DNA of 64,000 nt from CAZOEL01 sp964578835 (lineage in GTDB: Bacteria > Desulfobacterota > Syntrophobacteria > Syntrophobacterales > Syntrophobacteraceae). Shown here piece by piece: positions 1 through 8,207 of this stretch; positions within the stretch are counted from its first letter, which is position 1, and the number at the start of each line of letters is the position of its first letter. A program made the position numbers and the translations under genes. The DNA lies in NCBI GenBank assembly GCA_964578835.1, contig CAZOEL010000007.1, positions 52,013-116,012 on the forward strand. The letters run 5' to 3'. The notes beneath the pieces are model-generated. The model was not told where the DNA came from, ran no database searches, and saw only the letters and a list, made by a program, of their open reading frames with translations.

Positions 1-1451
1 ACCAGAGCGGCAAGACCGGCGGAGCCGATTGCATAACCCTTGGTGACTGCCTTGGTGGTGTTGCCGACTGCGTCGAGAGGATCGGTGATTGCGCGAACGC
101 TCTCGGGAAGCTCGGCCATTTCAGCGATGCCGCCCGCGTTGTCGGTGATGGGGCCGTAGGAGTCGATGGCCACAACGATGCCGGTCATGGAAAGCATTGC
201 CACTGCGGAAAGAGCGATGGCGAAAAGACCGCCGCCGCTATTGCCTGCGAAGCCGCCGCCAAGCTGATATGCCCACACGATGGCTGCGCAGATGACCAGA
301 GCGGGAGCGCCGGTTGACTTCATGCTGACTGCGAGGCCTGCGATAACGTTGGTGCCATGGCCGGTCTGGCTGGCGGCAGCAATGTGCATAACAGGCTTAA
401 AGCTCTTGGAGGTGAAGTACTCGGTGATTACAACGATGAGGCCGGTCAAAAGAAGACCGATAACAGCCGTCGTGAAAACGCCCATCGCCGTGAATGCGGG
501 CTCTACGCCGGGAATGGCGAGGAACCACTGAGAAGCGAAATAGAAAGCCACTGCCGCCAATACGCCGGCGACGGTCAGGCCTTTGTAGAGGGCGCCCATG
601 ATGTACTGGCTCTTGCCCATGCGTACAAAGTAGGTTCCAATGATGGAGGCGATGATGGAGATGCCGCCGATCAGGAGCGGGAACTCAACCCACATGCTTT
701 CAGCGCTGAAAACGGTCTTGGCCAGAAGCATAGCGGCAACGAGGGTTACCGTGTAGGTTTCGTACAGGTCAGCCGCCATACCGGCGCAGTCGCCAACGTT
801 GTCGCCGACGTTGTCAGCGATAACCGCGGCGTTTCTCGGATCGTCTTCGGGAATTCCGGCTTCAACCTTACCTACGAGGTCGGCGCCGACGTCAGCGGCC
901 TTGGTGTAGATGCCGCCGGCGATACGAGCAAACACGCTCATGAGGGAGCAGCCGAAGCCGAGCCCGACCAGTGCGTGGAAAGCCTCGTCAACGGGAGCAA
1001 CTGCCTTGACCAGCATGTAGTAGCCGGCTACGCCGAGAAGGCCGAGACCCACAACCATGACGCCCGTAACCGAGCCGCCCTTGAATGCAACGGACAGAGC
1101 CGCCTGAAGACCTTGCTTTGCCGCTTCAGTGGTTCTTACATTGGCTTTAACCGTAACCATCATGCCGATGTAGCCGGCCAAAGCGGAGCCGAAGGTGCCA
1201 AGAGCGAAGCCGATGGCGGTCCATTTGCCAAGATAGGTCAATGCGCCGGCGAGAATAATGGCAACGATGGCAACAGTCTTGTACTCACGATTCAAGAAAG
1301 CGGTAGCGCCTTCGCGGATGGCCTCAGAGATTTCCTGCATTCTTTCAGAGCCAGCGCTCTGCTTGGATACCCATGCTGCGGTGACGAGGGCATAGAGCAC
1401 GCCTAAGCCGCCACACCCAAGGGCGAAAAGAACGATTTGACTTGCTTTCAT
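1..1451 (-). CDS. hppA: Membrane-bound proton-translocating pyrophosphatase (partial, C-terminus outside window)
   Basis: Integral membrane enzyme that couples PPi hydrolysis to cation (probably H+) export. Reading leftwards from the ATG at 1451, which is preceded by AAGGAGG, 483 codons stay open to the window edge, so the C-terminal part is missing. The family signature DVGADLVGKVE is at about residues 187-197, followed by the acidic DNVGDNVGDCAGM loop and ITEYFTS. The determinant of K+ requirement reads GNTTKA with Lys at residue 467. In the characterised family, Lys here marks the K+-independent subfamily and Ala the K+-dependent one. Many hydrophobic segments fit the 16-TM fold. The gene is divergent from the ferritin-like gene across a 0.7-kb spacer. 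Identification is secure; H+ rather than Na+ as the pumped ion is inferred. Confidence 0.95.
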   Translation of the reverse strand, partial: MKASQIVLFALGCGGLGVLYALVTAAWVSKQSAGSERMQEISEAIREGATAFLNREYKTVAIVAIILAGALTYLGKWTAIGFALGTFGSALAGYIGMMVTVKANVRTTEAAKQGLQAALSVAFKGGSVTGVMVVGLGLLGVAGYYMLVKAVAPVDEAFHALVGLGFGCSLMSVFARIAGGIYTKAADVGADLVGKVEAGIPEDDPRNAAVIADNVGDNVGDCAGMAADLYETYTVTLVAAMLLAKTVFSAESMWVEFPLLIGGISIIASIIGTYFVRMGKSQYIMGALYKGLTVAGVLAAVAFYFASQWFLAIPGVEPAFTAMGVFTTAVIGLLLTGLIVVITEYFTSKSFKPVMHIAAASQTGHGTNVIAGLAVSMKSTGAPALVICAAIVWAYQLGGGFAGNSGGGLFAIALSAVAMLSMTGIVVAIDSYGPITDNAGGIAEMAELPESVRAITDPLDAVGNTTKAVTKGYAIGSAGLAAL

Positions 1452-2155
1452 TAATTCCTCCTTCTAGAGTTTCTTCTGTTTCAACAATCTCCGAATTTGC
1501 CGGGGCCAATCGCCCCGCCCGAGCCAACAACCTAGATTTCTTTTACTTTCACCTCCTTTATTCATCAGTTATCTAAAAACCATTTTAAAAGCAACCTCTC
1601 ATGAGATGCTTGAAATAAAAGCGGAACTCCCGAATTGCTCCATGGGAAGCTCCACTTTCGAAAGACCAAATTTTGTTTCTTGCGTCGGAAAACGCCGCGC
1701 CTTCGTTTGCATTCGGTCCAACACCGGCGCGGGGAGCGAAGAAGATGAAGCTGCATGCCGGGTGTCGACACAGGTTTTGCGCTAACGAAAAAACTCACAT
1801 CATGAACGAAGCATTTCCGACCGATCCGGCGAGGCGCCTCTGAATCCGCGCCGAGGGCCGTAACACTATAGACATCAAATAGATACTTTTTTCACATGCG
1901 GCACAAAGCTACTTTAGGTGATATACTTTTGTCAAGTACAAAAGCTATTCCATGGGCGCTTTTGAGCTGCGGTTCAAAGGCGAGGACGTTTTTCTCGAAT
2001 GAGGAGGGAACCGGCTGTAAATATGGTTCTTCAGGTGTGGTGTTTTTCTTTGTCGATACTTAATTTTTTAGAACTTCATGCGCGCCCCATGGACGTTTTG
2101 GGCCGGAGCCTTTAGCGTTGCCTTTTTATATTCTCAACAAAGAAAGGAGTATTGT
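1452..2155. other. 704-bp divergent intergenic region, long hppA leader
   Basis: No convincing gene. It holds the hppA ribosome-binding site, a possible hppA promoter near 1906-1935, a GC-rich inverted repeat around 1709-1738, and a second strong Shine-Dalgarno-like string (AAAGGAGGTGA on the minus strand, near 1550-1560) with no suitable start codon behind it. The only longer ORF (1565-1798, minus) has no ribosome-binding site and an Arg/Lys/Trp-rich composition typical of non-coding frames. I could not match the leader to a riboswitch class I know. Confidence 0.5.
1906..1935 (-). promoter_or_regulatory. Possible sigma-70 promoter for hppA
   Basis: On the minus strand a perfect -35 box TTGACA (1930-1935) is followed after 18 bases by TAGCTT (1906-1911). 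If used, transcription would start near 1899 and leave an untranslated leader of about 450 bases before hppA. The -10 box is weak, so this is tentative. Confidence 0.3.
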
Positions 2156-2461
2156 ATGCCCGAATTTGGAACCGCTTATTCAAGCCTTTCCCTCGATCGA
2201 AAGATCTCCCGACAGGAACTGGTGCGCGCCATCCGGTTCATGATCGCCGCGGAATATGAGGCGGTCCAGCTTTACATGCAGATAGCGGAGGCCACCGACA
2301 ACGAATTGGCCAAGGAAGTCCTGGAAGATATCTCAAGGGAAGAGTTGGTCCATGCGGGTGAGTTCCTGAGGCTGCTTAAAGAGATTGAGCCCGGGGAAGA
2401 AGGATTCTACAAGGAGGGCGCCGAGGAAGTGGAGGAAATCATCCAGAAGCTCAAGAAATAA
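2156..2461 (+). CDS. Small ferritin-like (EncFtn-type) protein
   Basis: A 101-residue acidic protein predicted to be two long helices, i.e. half of a four-helix ferritin bundle. Helix 1 carries AAEYEAVQLY and helix 2 carries SREELVHAGE, giving the Glu...Glu-x-x-His spacing of ferritin/rubrerythrin di-iron sites. Size and motif order resemble encapsulated ferritin-like proteins, which form iron-oxidising dimers of dimers. The ATG at 2156 is chosen because AAAGGAG lies 8 bases upstream; the frame extends to 2078 but without a ribosome-binding site. No encapsulin gene is beside it, and the C-terminus (EEVEEIIQKLKK) has no encapsulation peptide that I recognise, so a free-standing role in iron or peroxide handling is equally possible. 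Confidence 0.7.
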   Translation: MPEFGTAYSSLSLDRKISRQELVRAIRFMIAAEYEAVQLYMQIAEATDNELAKEVLEDISREELVHAGEFLRLLKEIEPGEEGFYKEGAEEVEEIIQKLKK

Positions 2462-2462
2462 A

Positions 2463-2501
2463 GAAGGGGGAAGAGCGGGCGCTCTACCCTCGCCGCCCTT
2501 C
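2463..2501 (-). terminator. Candidate hisF terminator hairpin
   Basis: Nested inverted repeats (GAAGGG/CCCTTC outside, AGAGCG/CGCTCT inside) lie between the convergent ferritin-like and hisF genes. On the minus strand the structure is followed by the T-rich CTTTATTTCTTG. The stem is interrupted, so strength is uncertain. Confidence 0.35.
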
Positions 2502-2533
2502 CAAGACGCCAAATCCTTTGCGCGCAGCGCATT

Positions 2534-3313
2534 TCACCAGGTCATGCGCGCTTTGACTCTGTTTTGAGCGAGAAATTCTTTGATTCCCTCTATGGTGTAG
2601 GTCCCGTAATGCACCATGGAGGCGATGAGAGCCGCATCGGCGCATCCTTCGGTCAGGACGTCGAGCAGGTGCTCGGCCTTTCCCGCTCCACCCGAGGCGA
2701 TCACGGGTATTTTTACATTTGTGGAAATGAGCCGTGTGAGCTCAAGTTCATAGCCAGCCCGGGTTCCATCCGCATCGATCGAATTGAGGCATATTTCTCC
2801 AGCGCCGAGCCTCTCGGCTTCTTGCGCCCACCACAAAGCATCGATGCCCATGAAGGTGCGCCCACCGTTTATGACCATTTCATAGCCGGAAGGTATTTTT
2901 TCCGACTTCGATGCCTTCTTTACGTCCATCCCGAGAACGATGCATTGGCTTCCGAATGCCTCCGCTCCCTGACGGATGATGTCCGGGTTGAGCACGGCGG
3001 CGGAATTGACGCTTACCTTCTCCGCTCCGGCCAAAAGAACTGCGCGCATATCCTCAAGGGTGCGTATTCCGCCCCCTACGGAAAACGGAATGAAGATCGT
3101 CTCCGCGACTCGTCTCACTACATCGAGCATGATGGGGCGTTTGTCGCTCGAGGCGGTGATGTCGTAGAAAACGATCTCGTCTGCGCCTTGTTCGTAGTAA
3201 AACCGTCCCATTTCGACGGGGTCGCCAATGTCGACGTTGTCCTTGAACTTGATTCCCTTGGTCGTGCGTCCGTCCCGAACGTCGAGGCAAGGAATGATGC
3301 GTTTGCTGAGCAT
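2534..3313 (-). CDS. hisF: Imidazole glycerol phosphate synthase, cyclase subunit HisF
   Basis: Cytoplasmic TIM-barrel subunit that uses ammonia from HisH to convert PRFAR into imidazole glycerol phosphate and AICAR (histidine biosynthesis). At 259 residues it is full length. The two catalytic aspartates are in IPCLDVRDG near the N-terminus and in VLGMDVKK near residue 130. Phosphate-binding segments FSVGGGIRT and VIASGGAG are intact. The ATG at 3313 follows AAGGAAAAAAGC. It is cotranscribed with hisH upstream (10-bp spacing). The other his genes are not in the window. Confidence 0.96.
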   Translation of the reverse strand: MLSKRIIPCLDVRDGRTTKGIKFKDNVDIGDPVEMGRFYYEQGADEIVFYDITASSDKRPIMLDVVRRVAETIFIPFSVGGGIRTLEDMRAVLLAGAEKVSVNSAAVLNPDIIRQGAEAFGSQCIVLGMDVKKASKSEKIPSGYEMVINGGRTFMGIDALWWAQEAERLGAGEICLNSIDADGTRAGYELELTRLISTNVKIPVIASGGAGKAEHLLDVLTEGCADAALIASMVHYGTYTIEGIKEFLAQNRVKARMTW

Positions 3314-3323
3314 GCTTTTTTCC

Positions 3324-3965
3324 TTATAGAACAGGGGTGGTGTCGCCGTTCCATCGACTGAAATTTTCCAATATCTTCAAACCGGGTGGGCCGCTCTTCT
3401 CCGGGTGGAATTGGACAGCGACCAGGTTGCTCTGCGCCACAGCCGAGGCAAAGGTCATCCCGTATTCGGTTCTGCCGGCAATGTGTCCCGGATTAGCCGG
3501 GTCGGGGTAGTAACTGTGGACAAAATAGAATTCGCTCCCCGATGGGATGTCCTTAAAAACAGGATGGGAGACAAACGCAACTTCATTCCATCCCATGTGT
3601 GGAATCTTTAGAGCTTCCCCCTGGCCGGAACGAAGATCGGCGGGGAAAAGTCGGACTCTTCCCGGAATTATGCCGAGGCAGCGCGTGTCGTTTTCTTCGC
3701 TGTAGTCGAAAAGAACCTGCAGTCCGACGCAAATTCCCAGCACGGGCGTCCCCGCTTCCAACCGCTCTTTAAGCAATGCGTCAAGCCCGAGCTCCTTCAA
3801 ATCTTTCATGGACTTGCCCGCCGCTCCTACTCCGGGGAAAATGATCCGTTCAGCCTTCCCTATAACCTCATGGGAATGAGTTATCTCACAAGGGACCCCC
3901 AGAAAGCGCAAAGCTCTTTCCACGCTGGTGAGATTGCCCGCTCGGTAGTCCAAAATAGCGATCAC
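3324..3965 (-). CDS. hisH: Imidazole glycerol phosphate synthase, glutaminase subunit HisH
   Basis: Class I glutamine amidotransferase (213 residues) that supplies ammonia to HisF. The nucleophile Cys is in LGICVGLQ, the catalytic His-x-Glu is in VQFHPEKSG, and the oxyanion-strand motif is in FPGVGAA. Translation starts at a GTG (3965) preceded by AAAGGAGC; no better ATG is available. It is the first gene of the hisH-hisF pair and is divergent from glnD, with a 234-bp intergenic region between them. Confidence 0.96.
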   Translation of the reverse strand: MIAILDYRAGNLTSVERALRFLGVPCEITHSHEVIGKAERIIFPGVGAAGKSMKDLKELGLDALLKERLEAGTPVLGICVGLQVLFDYSEENDTRCLGIIPGRVRLFPADLRSGQGEALKIPHMGWNEVAFVSHPVFKDIPSGSEFYFVHSYYPDPANPGHIAGRTEYGMTFASAVAQSNLVAVQFHPEKSGPPGLKILENFSRWNGDTTPVL

Positions 3966-4041
3966 AAAAAGCTCCTTTCAATTGACTCTCATCTCCTAAC
4001 CCATAACTCGCAACTATTTTCAATTAACTTGAATTGGAAAA

Positions 4042-4069
4042 TTGTGCAAGATCACGTTATGGTTATGAT
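4042..4069 (+). promoter_or_regulatory. Possible sigma-70 promoter for glnD
   Basis: TTGTGC (4042-4047), a 16-base spacer, then TATGAT (4064-4069), about 130 bases before the glnD ATG. It lies just after an imperfect palindrome (CAATT...AATTG, 4021-4036) that could be an operator. This is a consensus match only. Confidence 0.35.
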
Positions 4070-4199
4070 ATGGTTTGGCTGAGGAGGGGAAGCCTTTTTT
4101 GTGTAACTGACGCTTCTCCGCGCGTTTTGACCGTGGCGCTTGTTGGCAGGATAACGGCCTGACTTTTATTGCTCTTACGCTGGAGAATGAGGATATTAA

Positions 4200-6788
4200 A
4201 TGCAGAACATCTCTGAATCGCTTAGAAGACAGCGCGAACAACTTCTCGGGGACAGCAGCGAAGATTTGCTCGGCAGACATGCGAGCCTTCTCGATATTGC
4301 GATCATATCCCTTTACAACCGTCTGGCCAATAGATCGGAGCGCGATACGGAAAGGTTTCGGTCCAGCGGCGCAGTCCTGGCTCTTGGAGCGTTTGGGCGT
4401 GGGATCATCGGTCCTAGCCAGGCCCTACCGATAATCTTCCTCAAAGCGGACTCTTCCCTGTTTGATGAAAGCTGGCTCTACGAGATCGCTTCACCTCTGA
4501 CCGAAGCCGGATGGACCGTTGATGCGCAGCAGGCGACTGTCGCAGGCCTCATCGAAAGGGCGCGCGAAGATTTTTCGTTTTTCCTTCAGTTGCTTGATGC
4601 TCGTTATATTTCGGGCAACCGTCAGCTGGCGGAACAGCTCGATAAAGCGTTGGAAGCCTACATAGAAGGTCGGCAGGAAGAGCTCCTCGTCACCCTTCGC
4701 GCTTCCGTTCGCTCCAGGTTAGCCCGACTCGACCAGCCGGAGAGTTGGCTTGAGCCCGATCTGGAGGCTAATCCCGGGGCTCTGGGCGAGATCTACGCCA
4801 TTCGAGCAGCCTGTCGGATCGCCTCCAATATCCGTGGCTTGGATGACGCGATTTTTCGAGGATACCTGACGAGACAGGAAGTGGACTTTTTGCTCCAATC
4901 GGAAAAAACATATGCTCGCTTCTTGAGCCTTCTTCAGATCATTCCCGGCAATGCGTCGAGCGTGCTGCGGTTTGGCGATCAGGAACAGCTTGCGGAGAAG
5001 CTCGGCTATTCGGCGAGGGCTGGGTTTCTGCCGGTTGAGGCTTTTATGCAGCGGGTTTTTCAACTTTTTCACGGAGTGTTCTGCATTTCCAATGAATTTT
5101 GGGAACGCTTGCTCGAGGCGCGTTCGGATGCGGCGATAGAAGAGTCGGGTGCGGATCGGATTCTCGAGCCCGGTTTGCTGGTGCGTTCGGAGAAAATCCA
5201 TATCCAGACGGACCAGTATCCCGCCGATGCGGCTCATTTGGTTCATCTTTTCAGCCTGGCGGCAAAACACGGACTTGGCTTCGCCAATGTCGCCAGACAA
5301 TGGATACAGCACCATCGCAATGTGCTGGATACCGCCTCGGGAGATCCTCTCGTGCAGCGGGAGCTTCTCGAGCTCATCAGGTCGGATGCGCATGATCTGC
5401 CCGTTCTGAGGCGCTTCTACGATCTCGGCCTCATGTCGTCGCTCATCCCTGAGCTCGCCCCGGTGCATGGGCTTGTTCAGCATGACGCCTTTCATCTCTA
5501 TCCGGTTGACGAGCATCACCTCCGCACACTGATGGAGCTGAAGAAGCTTTTCTCGGGCGATTACATGCTTTCCGAGCCGGAAGTCACTCACGTCGCTCAG
5601 TCTATATCCGATCCCACATGCCTTTTTCTTGCCGGTCTCCTGCACGACATTGGAAAGAGCTCGGGAAAGGGACACGCAGCGCGTGGGGGAGAGATGATTC
5701 CGGCTATTGCGAGGCGTCTGGGTTTGGCGCCTGAAGAATCCGACATGGTGCAGTTCCTGGTGGCCCAACATCTGCTGCTGCTTGACAGCGCATCGTTGAG
5801 GGATCTGGCCGATGAAGAAATGTTGGCCAACTGCGCCGCCGCCATCGCCTCCTCGGAGCGGCTGGATCTTCTTGCCGCCCTTGGCTTCGCCGATATGGCT
5901 GCGACAGGTCCGAAGGCGCAGCAGAAATGGCGGGATACGCCCGTTATGACCCTCTATCAGAGGGTCCACCATCTTCTTGAGAAGGGCGAGCCGAGCTCGG
6001 TGGCCATTTCGGAGCGGATCGATCATCTGAAGGCGCAGGTGGGCAGGCTTGTGACGGATCTCATGGATAGCGCTCAGCTGGAGGAATATTTCTCTCAACT
6101 TGCGCCGCGCTATCTCCTCTCGATGCCTCCTTCCGCCGTAGCGAGGCATTTACGGCTGCAGTGCGAGCTCAAGCGCTCCACGGAAGCCCTGGTGTCGGAA
6201 GTGACCCTTCTGAATGGAACCGCAGAGATAACTCTCGTCAGTTTGGAGATGCCGGGACTTGTGTCCAAGGCTGCGGGGATTCTCACCCTCCATGATATGA
6301 ACATCATCGGGGCGCAGGGCTTCAGTATGGAAAATGGAGTCGCCATCCTGGTTTTTCAGTGCCGTTTGCCGGAAAATTCAACGATCGATCCCGACTGGAA
6401 CGCGTTAACGGAAGATCTGAGACGTCTGCGAATGGGAAAGATAGCGCTGGATTACCGGATAGCGGCGCACGCGGCGGAGCATCCTTCCCTCGAGCCTCCG
6501 ATAAGGCCGGTAAAGAGTCAAATCTTCATCGATAACGAATCCTCCGCCCTGTACACCATTCTCGAAGTATACACCATCGACCGCGTGGGGTTGCTCTATA
6601 CGATCAGCCGAACCCTGTTCGATCTCCAGATCCGCATTTATGTGGCCAAAATTACAACCAAGGTCGATCAGGTCGCTGATGTATTCTATATTAAAACGAG
6701 CGCAGGGGAGAAAGTTACCGACCCTGAACAGATGCAAGAGCTCGAAAATGCCTTACGCTTTTGGCTCGATGGTCCCGAGTCGCGGTAA
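4200..6788 (+). CDS. glnD: GlnD-like protein: degenerate nucleotidyltransferase, intact HD and tandem ACT domains
   Basis: At 862 residues this has GlnD length and architecture. GlnD normally uridylylates PII under nitrogen limitation and removes UMP with its HD domain when glutamine is high. Here the transferase motif reads GAFGRGIIGPSQALPI (residues 63-78): the two metal-binding aspartates of the usual SDxD are replaced. The second conserved loop (normally KEGxGGLRD) reads EANPGALGE near 189-197. The HD domain looks complete (VDEHH 437-440, LLHDIGK 480-486, QHLLL near 523). Two C-terminal ACT domains (about 680-740 and 785-855) keep the glutamine-sensor layout. I infer a protein that can sense and de-uridylylate, or act through HD alone, but probably cannot uridylylate. 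Family assignment is sure; activity is not. Confidence 0.85.
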   Translation: MQNISESLRRQREQLLGDSSEDLLGRHASLLDIAIISLYNRLANRSERDTERFRSSGAVLALGAFGRGIIGPSQALPIIFLKADSSLFDESWLYEIASPLTEAGWTVDAQQATVAGLIERAREDFSFFLQLLDARYISGNRQLAEQLDKALEAYIEGRQEELLVTLRASVRSRLARLDQPESWLEPDLEANPGALGEIYAIRAACRIASNIRGLDDAIFRGYLTRQEVDFLLQSEKTYARFLSLLQIIPGNASSVLRFGDQEQLAEKLGYSARAGFLPVEAFMQRVFQLFHGVFCISNEFWERLLEARSDAAIEESGADRILEPGLLVRSEKIHIQTDQYPADAAHLVHLFSLAAKHGLGFANVARQWIQHHRNVLDTASGDPLVQRELLELIRSDAHDLPVLRRFYDLGLMSSLIPELAPVHGLVQHDAFHLYPVDEHHLRTLMELKKLFSGDYMLSEPEVTHVAQSISDPTCLFLAGLLHDIGKSSGKGHAARGGEMIPAIARRLGLAPEESDMVQFLVAQHLLLLDSASLRDLADEEMLANCAAAIASSERLDLLAALGFADMAATGPKAQQKWRDTPVMTLYQRVHHLLEKGEPSSVAISERIDHLKAQVGRLVTDLMDSAQLEEYFSQLAPRYLLSMPPSAVARHLRLQCELKRSTEALVSEVTLLNGTAEITLVSLEMPGLVSKAAGILTLHDMNIIGAQGFSMENGVAILVFQCRLPENSTIDPDWNALTEDLRRLRMGKIALDYRIAAHAAEHPSLEPPIRPVKSQIFIDNESSALYTILEVYTIDRVGLLYTISRTLFDLQIRIYVAKITTKVDQVADVFYIKTSAGEKVTDPEQMQELENALRFWLDGPESR

Positions 6789-6818
6789 ATTACTTGGGCT
6801 TCTACAGGAGTTTGGAAT

Positions 6819-7592
6819 ATGGATGCAGCGCTAATCGAAAAAGAGGGTCCAATCGGCTTCCTGACGTTGAATCGGCCTGAAAAGAGGAATGCTCTTTCTT
6901 TGGAGGTCATGACTGAAATCATCGCGAAGCTTGATGAGGTTGGGCAAGATGACGGCATCAAGGTTCTCATTATTCGTGGGAATGGTCCGGTCTTTAGCGC
7001 GGGGCATGATATCAGGGAGCTCTCCGCACAGGAGGATATCCACTATTTTCGAAAGATTTTCGGCGTCTGCAACCAAATGATGCTCCGCTTGCGTCGGCTT
7101 TCCCAGCCCGTTATCGCTCAAGTGCACGGGATTGCTACGGCTGCTGGATGCCAGTTGGTAGCGGCCTGCGATCTTGCGGTTTGTGAGAGCGGCGCGCGCT
7201 TCGCTACTTCTGGAATCAAGATTGGACTTTTCTGCTCCACCCCGATGGTTCCTCTTGTCCGCCTTATCGGGCGACGGCGCGCAATGGAGATGCTGCTGAC
7301 GGGCCGTTTTGTTTCTGCGCAAGAAGCGCTGGATTTTGGTCTCGTAAATCGGGTCGCGCCCCCTGAACGACTGGCCGAGGAAACTGAAAAACTGGCGCTC
7401 GAAATCGCTCAATTCAGCTCTTTTGCTTTCGGACTCGGAAAGCAAGCCTTCTATGCTCAAATCGATCTCGATGAAAAATCCGCCTATGACTATGCCGGAG
7501 AAATAATGGCCTTGAATTGTATGGCGGAAGATGCTCGTGAGGGGACGAGCGCGTTTCTGGGAAAGCGCCTTCCTCAGTGGAAAGGCAGATAG
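6819..7592 (+). CDS. Enoyl-CoA hydratase/isomerase family protein, ECHDC3-like
   Basis: Crotonase-fold protein of 257 residues. The oxyanion-hole segment FSAGHDIREL and the second CoA-stabilising segment GIATAAGCQLVAACDLAV are present. The first catalytic Glu of true hydratases (GGCEL) is Gln here (AGCQL), and the second (PE.x.G) is replaced in TSGIKIGLFCSTP. That pattern matches the ECHDC3 subgroup, whose reaction is not firmly established. The ATG at 6819 has AGGAG 9 bases upstream. It starts 30 bp after glnD and may be cotranscribed with it. Confidence 0.85.
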   Translation: MDAALIEKEGPIGFLTLNRPEKRNALSLEVMTEIIAKLDEVGQDDGIKVLIIRGNGPVFSAGHDIRELSAQEDIHYFRKIFGVCNQMMLRLRRLSQPVIAQVHGIATAAGCQLVAACDLAVCESGARFATSGIKIGLFCSTPMVPLVRLIGRRRAMEMLLTGRFVSAQEALDFGLVNRVAPPERLAEETEKLALEIAQFSSFAFGLGKQAFYAQIDLDEKSAYDYAGEIMALNCMAEDAREGTSAFLGKRLPQWKGR

Positions 7593-7734
7593 CTCACCGA
7601 CGCGTGGATGGGCGATTCTGCTTAGCCATTGACCTTAAATGTATTTTTTGTTAAAGGTTTTGACGGCTTGCATCCGTCTTCTCGATGCTTTGCTTTTCGC
7701 TTTGGGTCTCAATTCTATTGTGAGGATAGTTCAT

Positions 7735-7944
7735 ATGTTTGGGTTGGGAGAGTTTTTATGTGTCGAGCTGAAGCGCAGCGTCTACAGCATGCTGCCCTGG
7801 GATATCCCGTGGTATGATCCGAGCCATACGATTTTTTTCACTGCCCTTTTCGGAGCCTTGTCAGTGATCGTTCTAGGGGTCGCCGCAGCGGCTATCATCA
7901 CCATGAGGCGCTTGAAGAAAGACGATGGAGCCAAGCCTCATTAA
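7735..7944 (+). CDS. Small single-pass membrane protein, unknown function
   Basis: 69 residues starting MFGLGEFLCVELKRSVY, with a Trp/Pro-rich WDIPWYDPSH segment, one hydrophobic helix (FFTALFGALSVIVLGVAAAAII) and a basic/polar tail, MRRLKKDDGAKPH. I chose the ATG at 7735 because GAGGAT lies 7 bases upstream. The frame is open back to 7639, which would add a second hydrophobic segment but has no ribosome-binding site. I do not recognise the family. Confidence 0.6.
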   Translation: MFGLGEFLCVELKRSVYSMLPWDIPWYDPSHTIFFTALFGALSVIVLGVAAAAIITMRRLKKDDGAKPH

Positions 7945-8207
7945 GCATTGATTGCGCGGCCGGATGCCCGAGCGCAGCTCGCAGTGGCGGAAAAGATGGG
8001 CATCCGGTTCGCAACTCTATCATCGCATTAAAAAATTACCCGATCTGAGTCCATGCGGACTTCCTGTCTTATTGACTGCATCCAGCAGGCGACGGTGTTT
8101 GTATTCCCGTTTTCCATGCGCCGGAATCCGCCGTCGGGCGCTCGGGATGAAGATCTTCAACCATTCGCTAACAAACGCAGCCATGCGCTTCATCAGGAGG
8201 AGCACTA

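Noticed and set aside
357..1406. 349-codon plus-strand frame opposite hppA
   Set aside because: Antisense shadow of a strongly conserved gene.
1565..1798. 77-codon minus-strand frame upstream of hppA
   Set aside because: No ribosome-binding site, no homology recognised, Arg/Lys/Trp-rich composition; left within the intergenic entry.
4719..6149. 476-codon minus-strand frame inside glnD
   Set aside because: Antisense shadow; low-complexity Arg/His-rich translation with no recognisable motif.
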